Below the pieces are notes generated by a model, which did no database searches, was not told the DNA's origin, and saw only the letters and a program-made list of their open reading frames with translations. From the NCBI GenBank assembly GCA_009392095.1, contig VFHF01000222.1, forward strand, positions 1 to 7,127: a stretch of 7,127 bases of DNA. Direction: 5' to 3'. This document shows, one piece after another, positions 1 to 5,599 of the stretch. Position numbers and translations under genes: made by a program. Every line of letters begins with the position of its first letter. The first letter of the stretch is position 1. The stretch is from SAR202 cluster bacterium (GTDB taxonomy: Bacteria; Chloroflexota; Dehalococcoidia; Lucifugimonadales; UBA3495).

Positions 1-291
1 GTTCGGGAGTTCGTGGGACACGGCGTAGGCCGCTTCCTACATGAGGACCCCCAGGTGCCCAACTACGGGCAGGCGGGCATGGGCCCGTTGCTCCGCGTTG
101 GAATGTGCATCGCCATTGAGCCCATGTTTAACCTGGGTGATTGGCACACCAAGATATTGGATGACCAATGGACCGTGATTACTGCCGATGGCAAACTCTC
201 GGCCCACTTTGAACATTCGATAGCTATAACCGAGGACGGACCGGAGATTTTGACCGTCCATAGTTCGGCTCACCGCCTGCTCTCGGAGTAA
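1..291 (+). CDS. map: Methionine aminopeptidase type I, C-terminal part (5' end outside window)
   Basis: Removes the initiator methionine from new proteins in the cytoplasm; a dinuclear metal enzyme. The reading frame is already open at base 1, so the gene is cut by the window edge and only the last 96 residues are visible. Three metal or active-site blocks of the family are seen: GHGVGR with the metal-ligand His at visible residue 7, HEDPQ with the second His at residue 14, and the ligand glutamates in IAIEPM (residue 40) and AHFEHS (residue 71). The two aspartate ligands would lie upstream of the window. It ends with TAA, 37 bases before infA. A map-infA-rpmJ neighbourhood is common in bacterial ribosomal protein operons, where secY and adk usually precede map; those are not visible here. 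The identification is secure; the GTG at position 13 is an internal codon, not the start. Confidence 0.96.
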   Translation, partial: VREFVGHGVGRFLHEDPQVPNYGQAGMGPLLRVGMCIAIEPMFNLGDWHTKILDDQWTVITADGKLSAHFEHSIAITEDGPEILTVHSSAHRLLSE

Positions 292-328
292 TTTGGGAGT
301 GGCGGAAATACGCGCATAAAGAGGGTTT

Positions 329-547
329 ATGGCGAAAAAACAAGCGATTGAAGTCGAGGCCAGCGTAAAAGAGGCCCTGCCCAATGGAATGTTCCGCGTG
401 GAGCTGCCCAATGACCATGAGGTTTTAGCCCACGTGTCAGGCAAGATCAGGATGCACTTCATCCGGGTGTTACCCGGTGACCGGGTGTTGGTAGAACTTT
501 CTCCGTATGACCTGACCCGGGGTCGAATTACCTATCGATTCAAGTAA
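329..547 (+). CDS. infA: Translation initiation factor IF-1
   Basis: Binds the A site of the 30S subunit during initiation and helps IF-2 and IF-3 place the initiator tRNA. The product has 72 residues, the normal length for the family, and is a single OB-fold. Family blocks seen are MAKK at the start, ALPNGMFRVEL (16-26), EVLAHVSGKIRMHFIRVLPGD (31-51) and ELSPYDLTRGRITYR (56-70). The ATG is preceded by AAGAGGG at 319-325, a usable but close ribosome binding site only 3 bases away. It lies 37 bases after map and 39 bases before rpmJ in the same direction, so it is probably cotranscribed with both. No internal promoter is evident. The call is very secure. Confidence 0.98.
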   Translation: MAKKQAIEVEASVKEALPNGMFRVELPNDHEVLAHVSGKIRMHFIRVLPGDRVLVELSPYDLTRGRITYRFK

Positions 548-586
548 CCGGTCAAGTAGCCCGGTGAAGATTAAAAGGCATTATTC

Positions 587-700
587 ATGAAAGTATCAGC
601 ATCGGTTAAACCAAGGTGCAACAACTGCCGTGTGATCAAGCGAAAGGGCGTAGTTCGTATTATCTGTTCCAACGCCAGGCACGCGCAACGGCAAGGCTAA
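587..700 (+). CDS. rpmJ: 50S ribosomal protein L36 (bL36), zinc-binding form
   Basis: The smallest large-subunit protein, a zinc ribbon that binds 23S rRNA. The gene is only 38 codons (37 residues), from ATG at 587 to TAA at 698-700, so length filters easily miss it. The protein begins MKVSASVKPRC and ends ICSNARHAQRQG, matching the family along its whole length. Zinc ligands are Cys11, Cys14, Cys27 and His32 (C-x2-C-x12-C-x4-H), so this is the zinc-dependent form rather than the cysteine-free paralogue. AAAAGG at 573-578 is a plausible ribosome binding site 8 bases before the ATG. It sits between infA and rpsM, its usual place in bacterial ribosomal operons. Confidence 0.97.
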   Translation: MKVSASVKPRCNNCRVIKRKGVVRIICSNARHAQRQG

Positions 701-746
701 ATAAGTAATATTCGGTTAATCAACGGAAGAAATAAGGAGGCCCGGA

Positions 747-1136
747 GTGGTCCGTATCGCTGGAGTAGACGTCCCTGACCGGAAGAGGGCTCACGTTGCC
801 CTTAGAAGCATCTATGGCATCGGCCCGAAGATCGCGCAAGAGATCTTGATCAAAGCCGACCTAGATTCTGTCATACCCCCACGTATGAATGAACTTAGCG
901 AGGAACAGGTCGACCGCATCAGGGAACTGGTGGACCAGGACTATATTTCGGAGGGAGACCTACGCCGGGAAGTTACCCAGAATATCCGCCGTTTGATCGA
1001 TATCGGTTCTTACCGTGGCCTGCGTCACCGCCGGAACCTGCCCGTGGCGGGCCAGCGCACCAAGACCAACGCCCGGACCCGCAAGGGTCCCCGTCGTACC
1101 GTGGCCGGCCGAGGCCGGCGCAGCGGCGGCAAGTAG
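747..1136 (+). CDS. rpsM: 30S ribosomal protein S13 (uS13)
   Basis: A head protein of the small subunit that contacts 5S rRNA/L5 across the subunit bridge and reaches the P-site tRNA with its basic tail. The product has 129 residues, near the usual length. The N-terminal block RIAGVDVPDRKRAHVAL (3-19) leads into IYGIGPKIA (22-30), and the family signature GLRHRRNLPVAGQRTKTNAR lies at 91-110. The tail to residue 129 is rich in Arg, Lys and Gly. The start is GTG, supported by a strong AAGGAGG at 734-740, 6 bases upstream; no ATG lies between this site and the conserved N-terminus. The 46-base gap after rpmJ is the longest among the infA-rplQ genes, but I do not see a clear S4-type leader structure in it. 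Confidence 0.98.
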   Translation: MVRIAGVDVPDRKRAHVALRSIYGIGPKIAQEILIKADLDSVIPPRMNELSEEQVDRIRELVDQDYISEGDLRREVTQNIRRLIDIGSYRGLRHRRNLPVAGQRTKTNARTRKGPRRTVAGRGRRSGGK

Positions 1137-1166
1137 TAAACGATCAAGGCTGAGTGAGATTTACTT

Positions 1167-1550
1167 ATGGCTAGACCCAGGACCAGGCGACGCGAGCGCC
1201 GTTCAGTCCCCCAAGGAAGGGCCTATATCTATTCCACCTTCAATAACACGCTGGTTAGCCTGACGGATCCTCAGGGTAACGTCATCGCCACCGCCAGCGC
1301 CGGGACAGTGGGATTCAAGGGCTCTCGAAAAGGCACTGCCTTCGCCGCACAGCGTGCCGCGGAACAGGCTGCCCGCAAGGGTATGGATCAAGGCCTTCGC
1401 CAGATAGACGTGCTCATCAAAGGCCCAGGCGCAGGACGAGAGGCCGCGATCCGGTCTCTTCAGGGCGCCGGGCTCTTTGTTACCAGTATCAGGGACGTGA
1501 CGCCCATCCCTCACAACGGATGCCGCCCGCCAAAACGAAGGAGAGTGTAA
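1167..1550 (+). CDS. rpsK: 30S ribosomal protein S11 (uS11)
   Basis: A platform protein of the small subunit next to the E site and the mRNA exit path. The product has 127 residues, a normal length. Seen in order: a basic N-terminal arm MARPRTRRRERR, the block AYIYSTFNNTLVSLTDPQGN (19-38), GTVGFKGSRKGTAFAAQ (46-62), DVLIKGPGAGREAA (81-94), and the near-invariant C-terminus IRDVTPIPHNGCRPPKRRRV (108-127). The ATG has only a weak Shine-Dalgarno match (GTGAGA near 1154-1159), and an alternative reading does not improve the N-terminus. It follows rpsM by 30 bases and precedes rpsD by 10, the classic alpha-operon order. Confidence 0.98.
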   Translation: MARPRTRRRERRSVPQGRAYIYSTFNNTLVSLTDPQGNVIATASAGTVGFKGSRKGTAFAAQRAAEQAARKGMDQGLRQIDVLIKGPGAGREAAIRSLQGAGLFVTSIRDVTPIPHNGCRPPKRRRV

Positions 1551-1560
1551 CTCCAATCCC

Positions 1561-2187
1561 ATGGGAAGATATACAGGACCATCCTGCCGCCTTTGCCGGC
1601 GATCTGGTGAAAAACTATTCCTGAAGGGTGACAAATGTTTCACGCCCCGATGTGCCTTCGAGAAGCGGCGCAATCCGCCCGGTGACATATCACGCCGCCG
1701 ACGACGGCCCACGGACTACGCCGTCCACCTGCGTGAAAAGCAGAAGGCGAAGTACATCTATGGCGTCATGGAAGGACAGTTCCGGCGCTACATGACCGAC
1801 GCGTTCAACACTCCGGGAGTAACGGGCATGAACCTACTCCGCACTTTGGAACGGCGTCTGGACAATGTGGTGTTTCAACTGGGCTTCGCGGACTCCAGGA
1901 AACAGGCTAGGCAGAGCGTTCTCCACGGCCATTTCCGAGTCGATGGCGTAAAGACCGATGTGCCTTCCTACCAGGTGAAACCCGGTCATGTCATCTCTTG
2001 GAAGCCATCCATAAAGACCACCGATTTTTATGCGGGACGTATCGAAGGCGTTCCCAAACGTCCGGTTCCCGCCTGGCTGACATTGGACTCGGGCGACATG
2101 GTCGGAACAGTCGTATCTTTGCCTGCGGATCAAGACCTTCAGGCGATCGTAGATTCAAGGTTAATCGTAGAATTTTACTCGAGGTAG
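1561..2187 (+). CDS. rpsD: 30S ribosomal protein S4 (uS4), zinc-binding form
   Basis: A primary 16S rRNA binder that nucleates assembly of the 30S body; in several bacteria it also represses its own operon. The product has 208 residues, normal for the family. The N-terminus carries a CX2CX13CX4C zinc site at Cys9, Cys12, Cys26 and Cys31, the type known from Thermus S4. The basic KRRNPPGDISRRRRR stretch and REKQKAKYIYGV follow. The S4 RNA-binding domain covers about residues 97-160, including RRLDNVVFQLGFADSRKQAR. The C-terminus VDSRLIVEFYSR is typical. The best upstream ribosome-binding match, AAGGAG at 1538-1543, is 17 bases from the ATG and inside the rpsK end, so translation may depend on coupling to rpsK. 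The rpoA binding site overlaps its last codons. Confidence 0.98.
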   Translation: MGRYTGPSCRLCRRSGEKLFLKGDKCFTPRCAFEKRRNPPGDISRRRRRPTDYAVHLREKQKAKYIYGVMEGQFRRYMTDAFNTPGVTGMNLLRTLERRLDNVVFQLGFADSRKQARQSVLHGHFRVDGVKTDVPSYQVKPGHVISWKPSIKTTDFYAGRIEGVPKRPVPAWLTLDSGDMVGTVVSLPADQDLQAIVDSRLIVEFYSR

Positions 2188-2193
2188 TCGTCC

Positions 2194-3345
2194 ATGCTGG
2201 ACACCCTGATCTTAACTCCGGGTACGCCGGAGGTTGGTGCGGAAACGCTAAAACCCGAAATTCGGGTTATCGAATCAGAAGAAACTTACGGGAAGGTGGC
2301 CGTTGAGCCGCTGCCCCGCGGTTTCGGGCTCACAATTGGCAACCCTCTCCGGAGGATATTGCTCAGTTCCACCAACGGCAGCGCAATCACGTGGGTGAAG
2401 ATAGACGAAATAGTCCACGAGTACGCCGCTGTGCCTGGCGTGAAAGAAGAGGTCATGGAACTTCTTCTCAACGTCAAACGAATCCGGATTCGCTCCCAAT
2501 CGGAGCGGGCCGGGAAGATGCGCTTGGATGTCACAGGCGAAGGACGAGTTTGCGCAGGAGATATCGCAACGTCAAGCGACTTCGAGATTGTAAACCCTGA
2601 GCTTCATCTGGCAACGCTGGACTCCGACAGCTCCCATCTCTCCATCGAATTCAACGTCGAGCAGGGAGTGGGTTATCAGCCTGCAACCCAGGCCGATGGC
2701 ACCTCCAATCCGCCTGTGGGCGTTTTGCCGGTAGATGCGGTGTTCAGCCCGGTGCGAAAGGTCAACTACAACGTTGAGCGTACTAGGGTCGGCCAAGTCA
2801 CGGACTACGAACGTCTGATTATGGAAGTCTGGACCGACGGCACCATCCGTGCCGTAGAAGCGATTCAGCTGGCTGCGGAGAACCTAGTCAACCATTTTTT
2901 CCTGTTCAGCAACCTCAATAGGGTGGCTGAGGAAGGCTTAGAGCGAGTACCCCTGGTCGTCTCTCCGGAAATCTACCAGACGCCCATCGAAAAACTGGAA
3001 TTGTCGCCACGCACTCTGAACTGCCTGAAGCGGTCTCACATCTCCAAGGTTGGAGAAGTGTTGGAGATGTCTGACGACGAGCTGCTCAAGATACGCAACT
3101 TCGGCGAGAAATCTCTGGTTGAATTGAAAGAGAAACTAGCCGAGCACGGTGTCACAGACCTAGGTGATTTTGCCGCAGGTTCGGTGCCCGACATCTCGCC
3201 CGAGGACCTTGGCGAACTCATGGGTGACGAACAAGAGGAATTCGACTCGCCCGCAGACGCTCCTGGGATGTCCATCGAGGAGACTGAGGAAGATGCGGCC
3301 GATGGCGATGATAACGACTACCAATCAGACGAGGACGAAGAGTAA
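2194..3345 (+). CDS. rpoA: DNA-directed RNA polymerase alpha subunit with long acidic C-terminal tail
   Basis: Dimerises to start assembly of RNA polymerase; its C-terminal domain contacts promoter UP elements and activators. The product has 383 residues, against 329 in E. coli. The N-terminal domain (about 20-240) contains RGFGLTIGNPLRRILLSS (42-59) with the assembly arginines at 53-54, WVKIDEIVHEYAAVPGVKE, and YNVERTRVGQVTDYERLIME. The C-terminal domain (about 265-323) has ELSPRTLNCLK, whose Arg273 matches the DNA-binding Arg265 of E. coli, and IRNFGEKSL with Asn302, Gly304 and Lys306. Residues 325-383 form an extra tail with 25 Asp/Glu and no Lys, Arg or His, predicted to be disordered. 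GAGG at 2181-2184, within the rpsD end, is the likely ribosome binding site. The gene starts 6 bases after rpsD and ends 2 bases before rplQ. Confidence 0.98.
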   Translation: MLDTLILTPGTPEVGAETLKPEIRVIESEETYGKVAVEPLPRGFGLTIGNPLRRILLSSTNGSAITWVKIDEIVHEYAAVPGVKEEVMELLLNVKRIRIRSQSERAGKMRLDVTGEGRVCAGDIATSSDFEIVNPELHLATLDSDSSHLSIEFNVEQGVGYQPATQADGTSNPPVGVLPVDAVFSPVRKVNYNVERTRVGQVTDYERLIMEVWTDGTIRAVEAIQLAAENLVNHFFLFSNLNRVAEEGLERVPLVVSPEIYQTPIEKLELSPRTLNCLKRSHISKVGEVLEMSDDELLKIRNFGEKSLVELKEKLAEHGVTDLGDFAAGSVPDISPEDLGELMGDEQEEFDSPADAPGMSIEETEEDAADGDDNDYQSDEDEE

Positions 3346-3347
3346 CC

Positions 3348-3701
3348 ATGGCTTCCCATCGAGTAGCTGGCAGAAAGCTTGGCCGGTACCGAGACCAACG
3401 CGTGGCATTGCTGCGCGGTCTGGTCGCGGAACTTATAACCCACGAACGTATCACCACCACGCTGGCCAAGGCCAAAGAGACCCGGGTCATGGCGGAAAAG
3501 TTGATTACCCACGGTAAGAAGGGTAGTCTGCATCACCGCCGCCTTGCCTTGGCCCAGGTGCCCAACTCCCGCGTGGTTGCAAAAGTGTTCGACGATGTTG
3601 CCGGACGATACGCAGAGCGTCAAGGCGGCTACACCCGCGTATTGAAACTGGGACCCCGTAACGGAGACGCAGCGGAGATGGCCATCATCGAGCTGGTCTA
3701 G
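3348..3701 (+). CDS. rplQ: 50S ribosomal protein L17 (bL17)
   Basis: A large-subunit protein near the peptide exit tunnel. The product has 117 residues, typical of the compact bacterial form. The N-terminus GRKLGR (8-13) and the block LLRGLVAELITHERITTTLAKAKE (21-44) are diagnostic, and the C-terminus YTRVLKLGPRNGDAAEMAIIEL closes the fold. The ATG comes 2 bases after the rpoA stop, and GAAGAG at 3337-3342, inside the codons of the acidic rpoA tail, can act as its ribosome binding site. Translation is therefore probably coupled to rpoA. The 47 bases that follow hold no standard start codon in frame with truA. Confidence 0.98.
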   Translation: MASHRVAGRKLGRYRDQRVALLRGLVAELITHERITTTLAKAKETRVMAEKLITHGKKGSLHHRRLALAQVPNSRVVAKVFDDVAGRYAERQGGYTRVLKLGPRNGDAAEMAIIELV

Positions 3702-3733
3702 CTAAGAGGGCAATCAGGGTTAATATTTGAACC

Positions 3734-3739
3734 AGAGGT
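3734..3739 (+). promoter_or_regulatory. Shine-Dalgarno-like AGAGGT upstream of truA
   Basis: AGAGGT stands 9 bases before an ATA codon at 3749, the first truA-frame codon after the in-frame TAG at 3746-3748. It is the only good ribosome-binding match between the rplQ stop and the conserved truA N-terminus, so it is the main support for the chosen truA start. Its role is inferred from spacing alone. Confidence 0.5.
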
Positions 3740-3748
3740 AGTTTTTAG

Positions 3749-4561
3749 ATAGAAGAACGTAGAGCCCAAAACTCAGAAGGCGAGTCAGAAAACGGAACCG
3801 GCGGGCAACTTTGGCGGGCCGCCCTTCTGATTGAATACCAAGGGACGAGCTACGCCGGATTCCAGCTTCAAGCAGGTCATCCGACGATCCAAGGGGAGTT
3901 GGAAAAAGCGATAGCCCTGTTCACTGGCCAACAAACCAGGATCAGAGGCGCCAGCCGCACCGATTCCGGGACCCACGCCAAGGGCCAAGTGGTCGATTTT
4001 CTCACCTCTACTAGGCATTCACTGGAACGATTCGTCCCGGCGCTGAACCATCATCTCCCTGAGGACATCAACGTTCTTGAGGCCTACCGGGTTGACGATG
4101 ATTTTAACTCCCGAAGATGCGCTCTGAGCCGGACCTACCAATACAGCATATTAAACCGGTCTGCACCATCGCCCTTACGGCGCCACTCCCATCTTTGGAT
4201 TAGGGAAAACCTGGATACTGAGAAGATGGCGGAGGCAGCCCAACTTCTGGTGGGGGTCCATGACTTCCGGGCACTGGCCGTAGGGCATCCGGAAGACCGA
4301 AGCGCGGTACGAGAGGTGTTGCGGTGGGAAGTGAATCGAGACCTAGAAAACATAGTGATTGAATGCGAAGCCAACGGCTTCATGAAGCAAGAGATAAGGA
4401 AAGCAAACGGAATACTGACAGAGATAGGCAGAGGGAAATGCCCAGTGAGCACGGTTGCGCACGCCTTGGCGGGTGAAGTGATCGGAGCCCAGTTGCTCCC
4501 GGCCCACGGGCTATGCCTAATTAGTGTAAAATATCCGAGTTCCATCAGAATTGGGACTTGA
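3749..4561 (+). CDS. truA: tRNA pseudouridine(38-40) synthase TruA, probable AUA start
   Basis: Converts uridines 38-40 in the tRNA anticodon arm to pseudouridine. Conserved family sequence begins well before the first conventional start: codons from about 3818 read ALLIEYQGTSYAGFQ then AGHPTIQGELEKA, the first strand and helix of the fold. Between the TAG at 3746-3748 and position 3899 there is no in-frame ATG, GTG or TTG. Starting at ATA 3749, behind AGAGGT, gives 270 residues, the length of E. coli TruA; the TTG at 3899 would give 220 and lose the first conserved strand. Numbered from 3749, SRTDSGTHAKGQ holds the catalytic Asp72, followed by YQYSI (130-134), HDFRAL (171-176) and a GFMKQEIRKANG block (210-221) ending in EIGRGK. 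It lies between rplQ and rplM, an arrangement I recall from other Chloroflexota. Function is secure; the exact start is not. Confidence 0.9.
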   Translation: MEERRAQNSEGESENGTGGQLWRAALLIEYQGTSYAGFQLQAGHPTIQGELEKAIALFTGQQTRIRGASRTDSGTHAKGQVVDFLTSTRHSLERFVPALNHHLPEDINVLEAYRVDDDFNSRRCALSRTYQYSILNRSAPSPLRRHSHLWIRENLDTEKMAEAAQLLVGVHDFRALAVGHPEDRSAVREVLRWEVNRDLENIVIECEANGFMKQEIRKANGILTEIGRGKCPVSTVAHALAGEVIGAQLLPAHGLCLISVKYPSSIRIGT

Positions 4562-4586
4562 GAACACAGGACCGGAATTACAAAGC

Positions 4587-5045
4587 ATGAAACGGACCAG
4601 TACATACTTCCCGAAACCCGGCGAGACCGGCGAACGATGGCGGGTGATTGATGCCCAAGGTCAAACCCTGGGACGCCTGGCGAGGAACATTGCCATTGCC
4701 TTACAAGGCAAAGACAAGACCACTTTTACACCCCATGTTGCGACCGGCGACTTCGTTGTCGTAACCAACGCTTCTGATATGCGGGTTACCGGAAACAAGC
4801 TGGACCAGAAGATGTACTATCGCCATAGCGGGTACGTCGGGAACTTAAAAACGTTCAGACTAAGAGAGATGATGGAATCAAGGCCGGACCGGGTGCTGGA
4901 GCTGGCGGTGAAGGGCATGCTGCCCAAGAACCACCAGGGCCGGCAAGCGCTGCGCCGCCTCAAGGTGTACAGCGGCCCAGACCATCCCCATGAAGCCCAG
5001 GTTACCGGTCACCCGGCAACACAAGCGGTAGAAGACGGAGGATAG
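4587..5045 (+). CDS. rplM: 50S ribosomal protein L13 (uL13)
   Basis: An early-assembling large-subunit protein that binds 23S rRNA. From the ATG at 4587 the product has 152 residues, slightly longer than the 142 of E. coli because of a short polar tail (about 139-152). Family blocks are WRVIDAQGQTLGRLARNIA (18-36), the YYRHSGYVGNLK loop (77-88), GMLPKNHQGRQALRRLKVYSG (110-130) and DHPHEAQ (132-138). The in-frame TTG at 4551 overlaps the end of truA and would add 12 residues unlike the family, so the ATG is preferred. The ribosome-binding match is weak (CGGA at 4573-4576). The gene begins 25 bases after truA and pairs with rpsI, as L13 and S9 genes do in nearly all bacteria. Confidence 0.97.
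   Translation: MKRTSTYFPKPGETGERWRVIDAQGQTLGRLARNIAIALQGKDKTTFTPHVATGDFVVVTNASDMRVTGNKLDQKMYYRHSGYVGNLKTFRLREMMESRPDRVLELAVKGMLPKNHQGRQALRRLKVYSGPDHPHEAQVTGHPATQAVEDGG
5037..5042 (+). promoter_or_regulatory. Ribosome binding site GGAGGA deciding the rpsI TTG start
   Basis: GGAGGA lies in the last sense codons of rplM, 10 bases before the TTG at 5053. No ATG or GTG is available in frame before the conserved S9 N-terminus, so this site fixes TTG as the start and suggests coupling to rplM translation. Confidence 0.75.
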
Positions 5046-5052
5046 ACTTACC

Positions 5053-5463
5053 TTGGTACAAGCTGAAACCAACCAGATCTATTACTACGGAACGGGCAAG
5101 CGCAAGACCTCAATCGCCCGAGTGCGCCTGTACCTGGACGACGGCGGCCCCATCTTGGTCAACGGCAAGCCCGTGGATGAATTCTTCAACTGGGCCCCGT
5201 GGCAGAAGACGATCAACGAAGCCTTCCGCATCAGCGATACCGTAAACAAATTCCGCGTGGTTGTTAAAGTCGCCGGTGGCGGCGTTAACTCCCAGGCAGA
5301 AGCCATCCGCCACGGCATCGCCAGGGCGTTGGTAGTCTTCGACGCCAGTCTAAAGCCAGGACTACGCCGGGCCGGGTTGATCACCCGGGACGCCCGCATT
5401 AAGGAAAGCAAGAAATACGGTCTCAAACGTGCCCGCAGGGCGCCGCAGTACACCAAGCGGTAA
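5053..5463 (+). CDS. rpsI: 30S ribosomal protein S9 (uS9)
   Basis: A small-subunit head protein whose C-terminal Lys-Arg tail touches the P-site tRNA anticodon stem-loop. The product has 136 residues, a few more than the usual 128-130 because of a short N-terminal extension. Diagnostic blocks are YYGTGKRKTSIARVRL (11-26), the signature GGGVNSQAEAIRHGIARAL (75-93), and the tail SKKYGLKRARRAPQYTKR (119-136) with the expected terminal Lys-Arg. The start is TTG, 7 bases after the rplM stop. It is the last + strand gene, and a strong hairpin terminator follows 23 bases after the stop. Confidence 0.98.
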   Translation: MVQAETNQIYYYGTGKRKTSIARVRLYLDDGGPILVNGKPVDEFFNWAPWQKTINEAFRISDTVNKFRVVVKVAGGGVNSQAEAIRHGIARALVVFDASLKPGLRRAGLITRDARIKESKKYGLKRARRAPQYTKR

Positions 5464-5486
5464 AGACCGGCTCAATCTAAGAAACC

Positions 5487-5516
5487 AAAAGGCCCCGGAT
5501 TATCCCGGGGCCTTTT
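5487..5516. terminator. Bidirectional intrinsic terminator between rpsI and the convergent mutase gene
   Basis: The arms AAAAGGCCCCGG (5487-5498) and CCGGGGCCTTTT (5505-5516) pair perfectly over 12 bp around a 6-base loop. The G+C core is 8 bp, and the A and T runs at the stem base give a U-tract on either strand. It lies 23 bases beyond the rpsI stop and 83 bases beyond the end of the opposite-strand gene, so it can end both transcripts. Only sequence symmetry supports this. Confidence 0.92.
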
Positions 5517-5535
5517 CAATAGGGCGCTTTCCCTC

Positions 5536-5565
5536 TGTCATTCCGAGGCGTCAACCGAGGACTCT
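5536..5565. repeat. Possible degenerate REP-like intergenic element
   Basis: The stretch beginning TGTCATTCCGAG, followed by CCGAGGACTCT, resembles from memory a short dispersed element (TGTCATTCYGAG...CGAGGAATCT type) often seen between genes in Chloroflexota and other environmental genomes. Only one copy is present here and its inverted symmetry is incomplete, so the assignment is tentative. The rest of the 5464-5599 gap shows nothing besides the terminator. Confidence 0.3.
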
Positions 5566-5599
5566 CATTGTAGCCGTGAATCGTGTTGAAGCTGTGTAG

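Noticed and set aside
701..746. Possible S4-binding leader or internal promoter (TAATAT at 706-711) before rpsM
   Set aside because: The gap is only 46 bases, shows no clear nested hairpins, and there is no -35 match at proper spacing.
1203..1712. Long open frame on the - strand opposite rpsK and rpsD
   Set aside because: It spans two certain ribosomal genes on the other strand and its protein resembles nothing I recognise; a compositional shadow.
4493..4532. Possible promoter for rplM-rpsI inside the truA end (TTGCTC, TAATTA, TAAAAT)
   Set aside because: Spacing is poor (19 or 28 bases) and the hexamers are weak; it lies in coding sequence that explains it.
4551..4586. TTG at 4551 as start of rplM, overlapping truA
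   Set aside because: The 12 added residues do not resemble L13 N-termini, and the ATG at 4587 gives the expected beginning.
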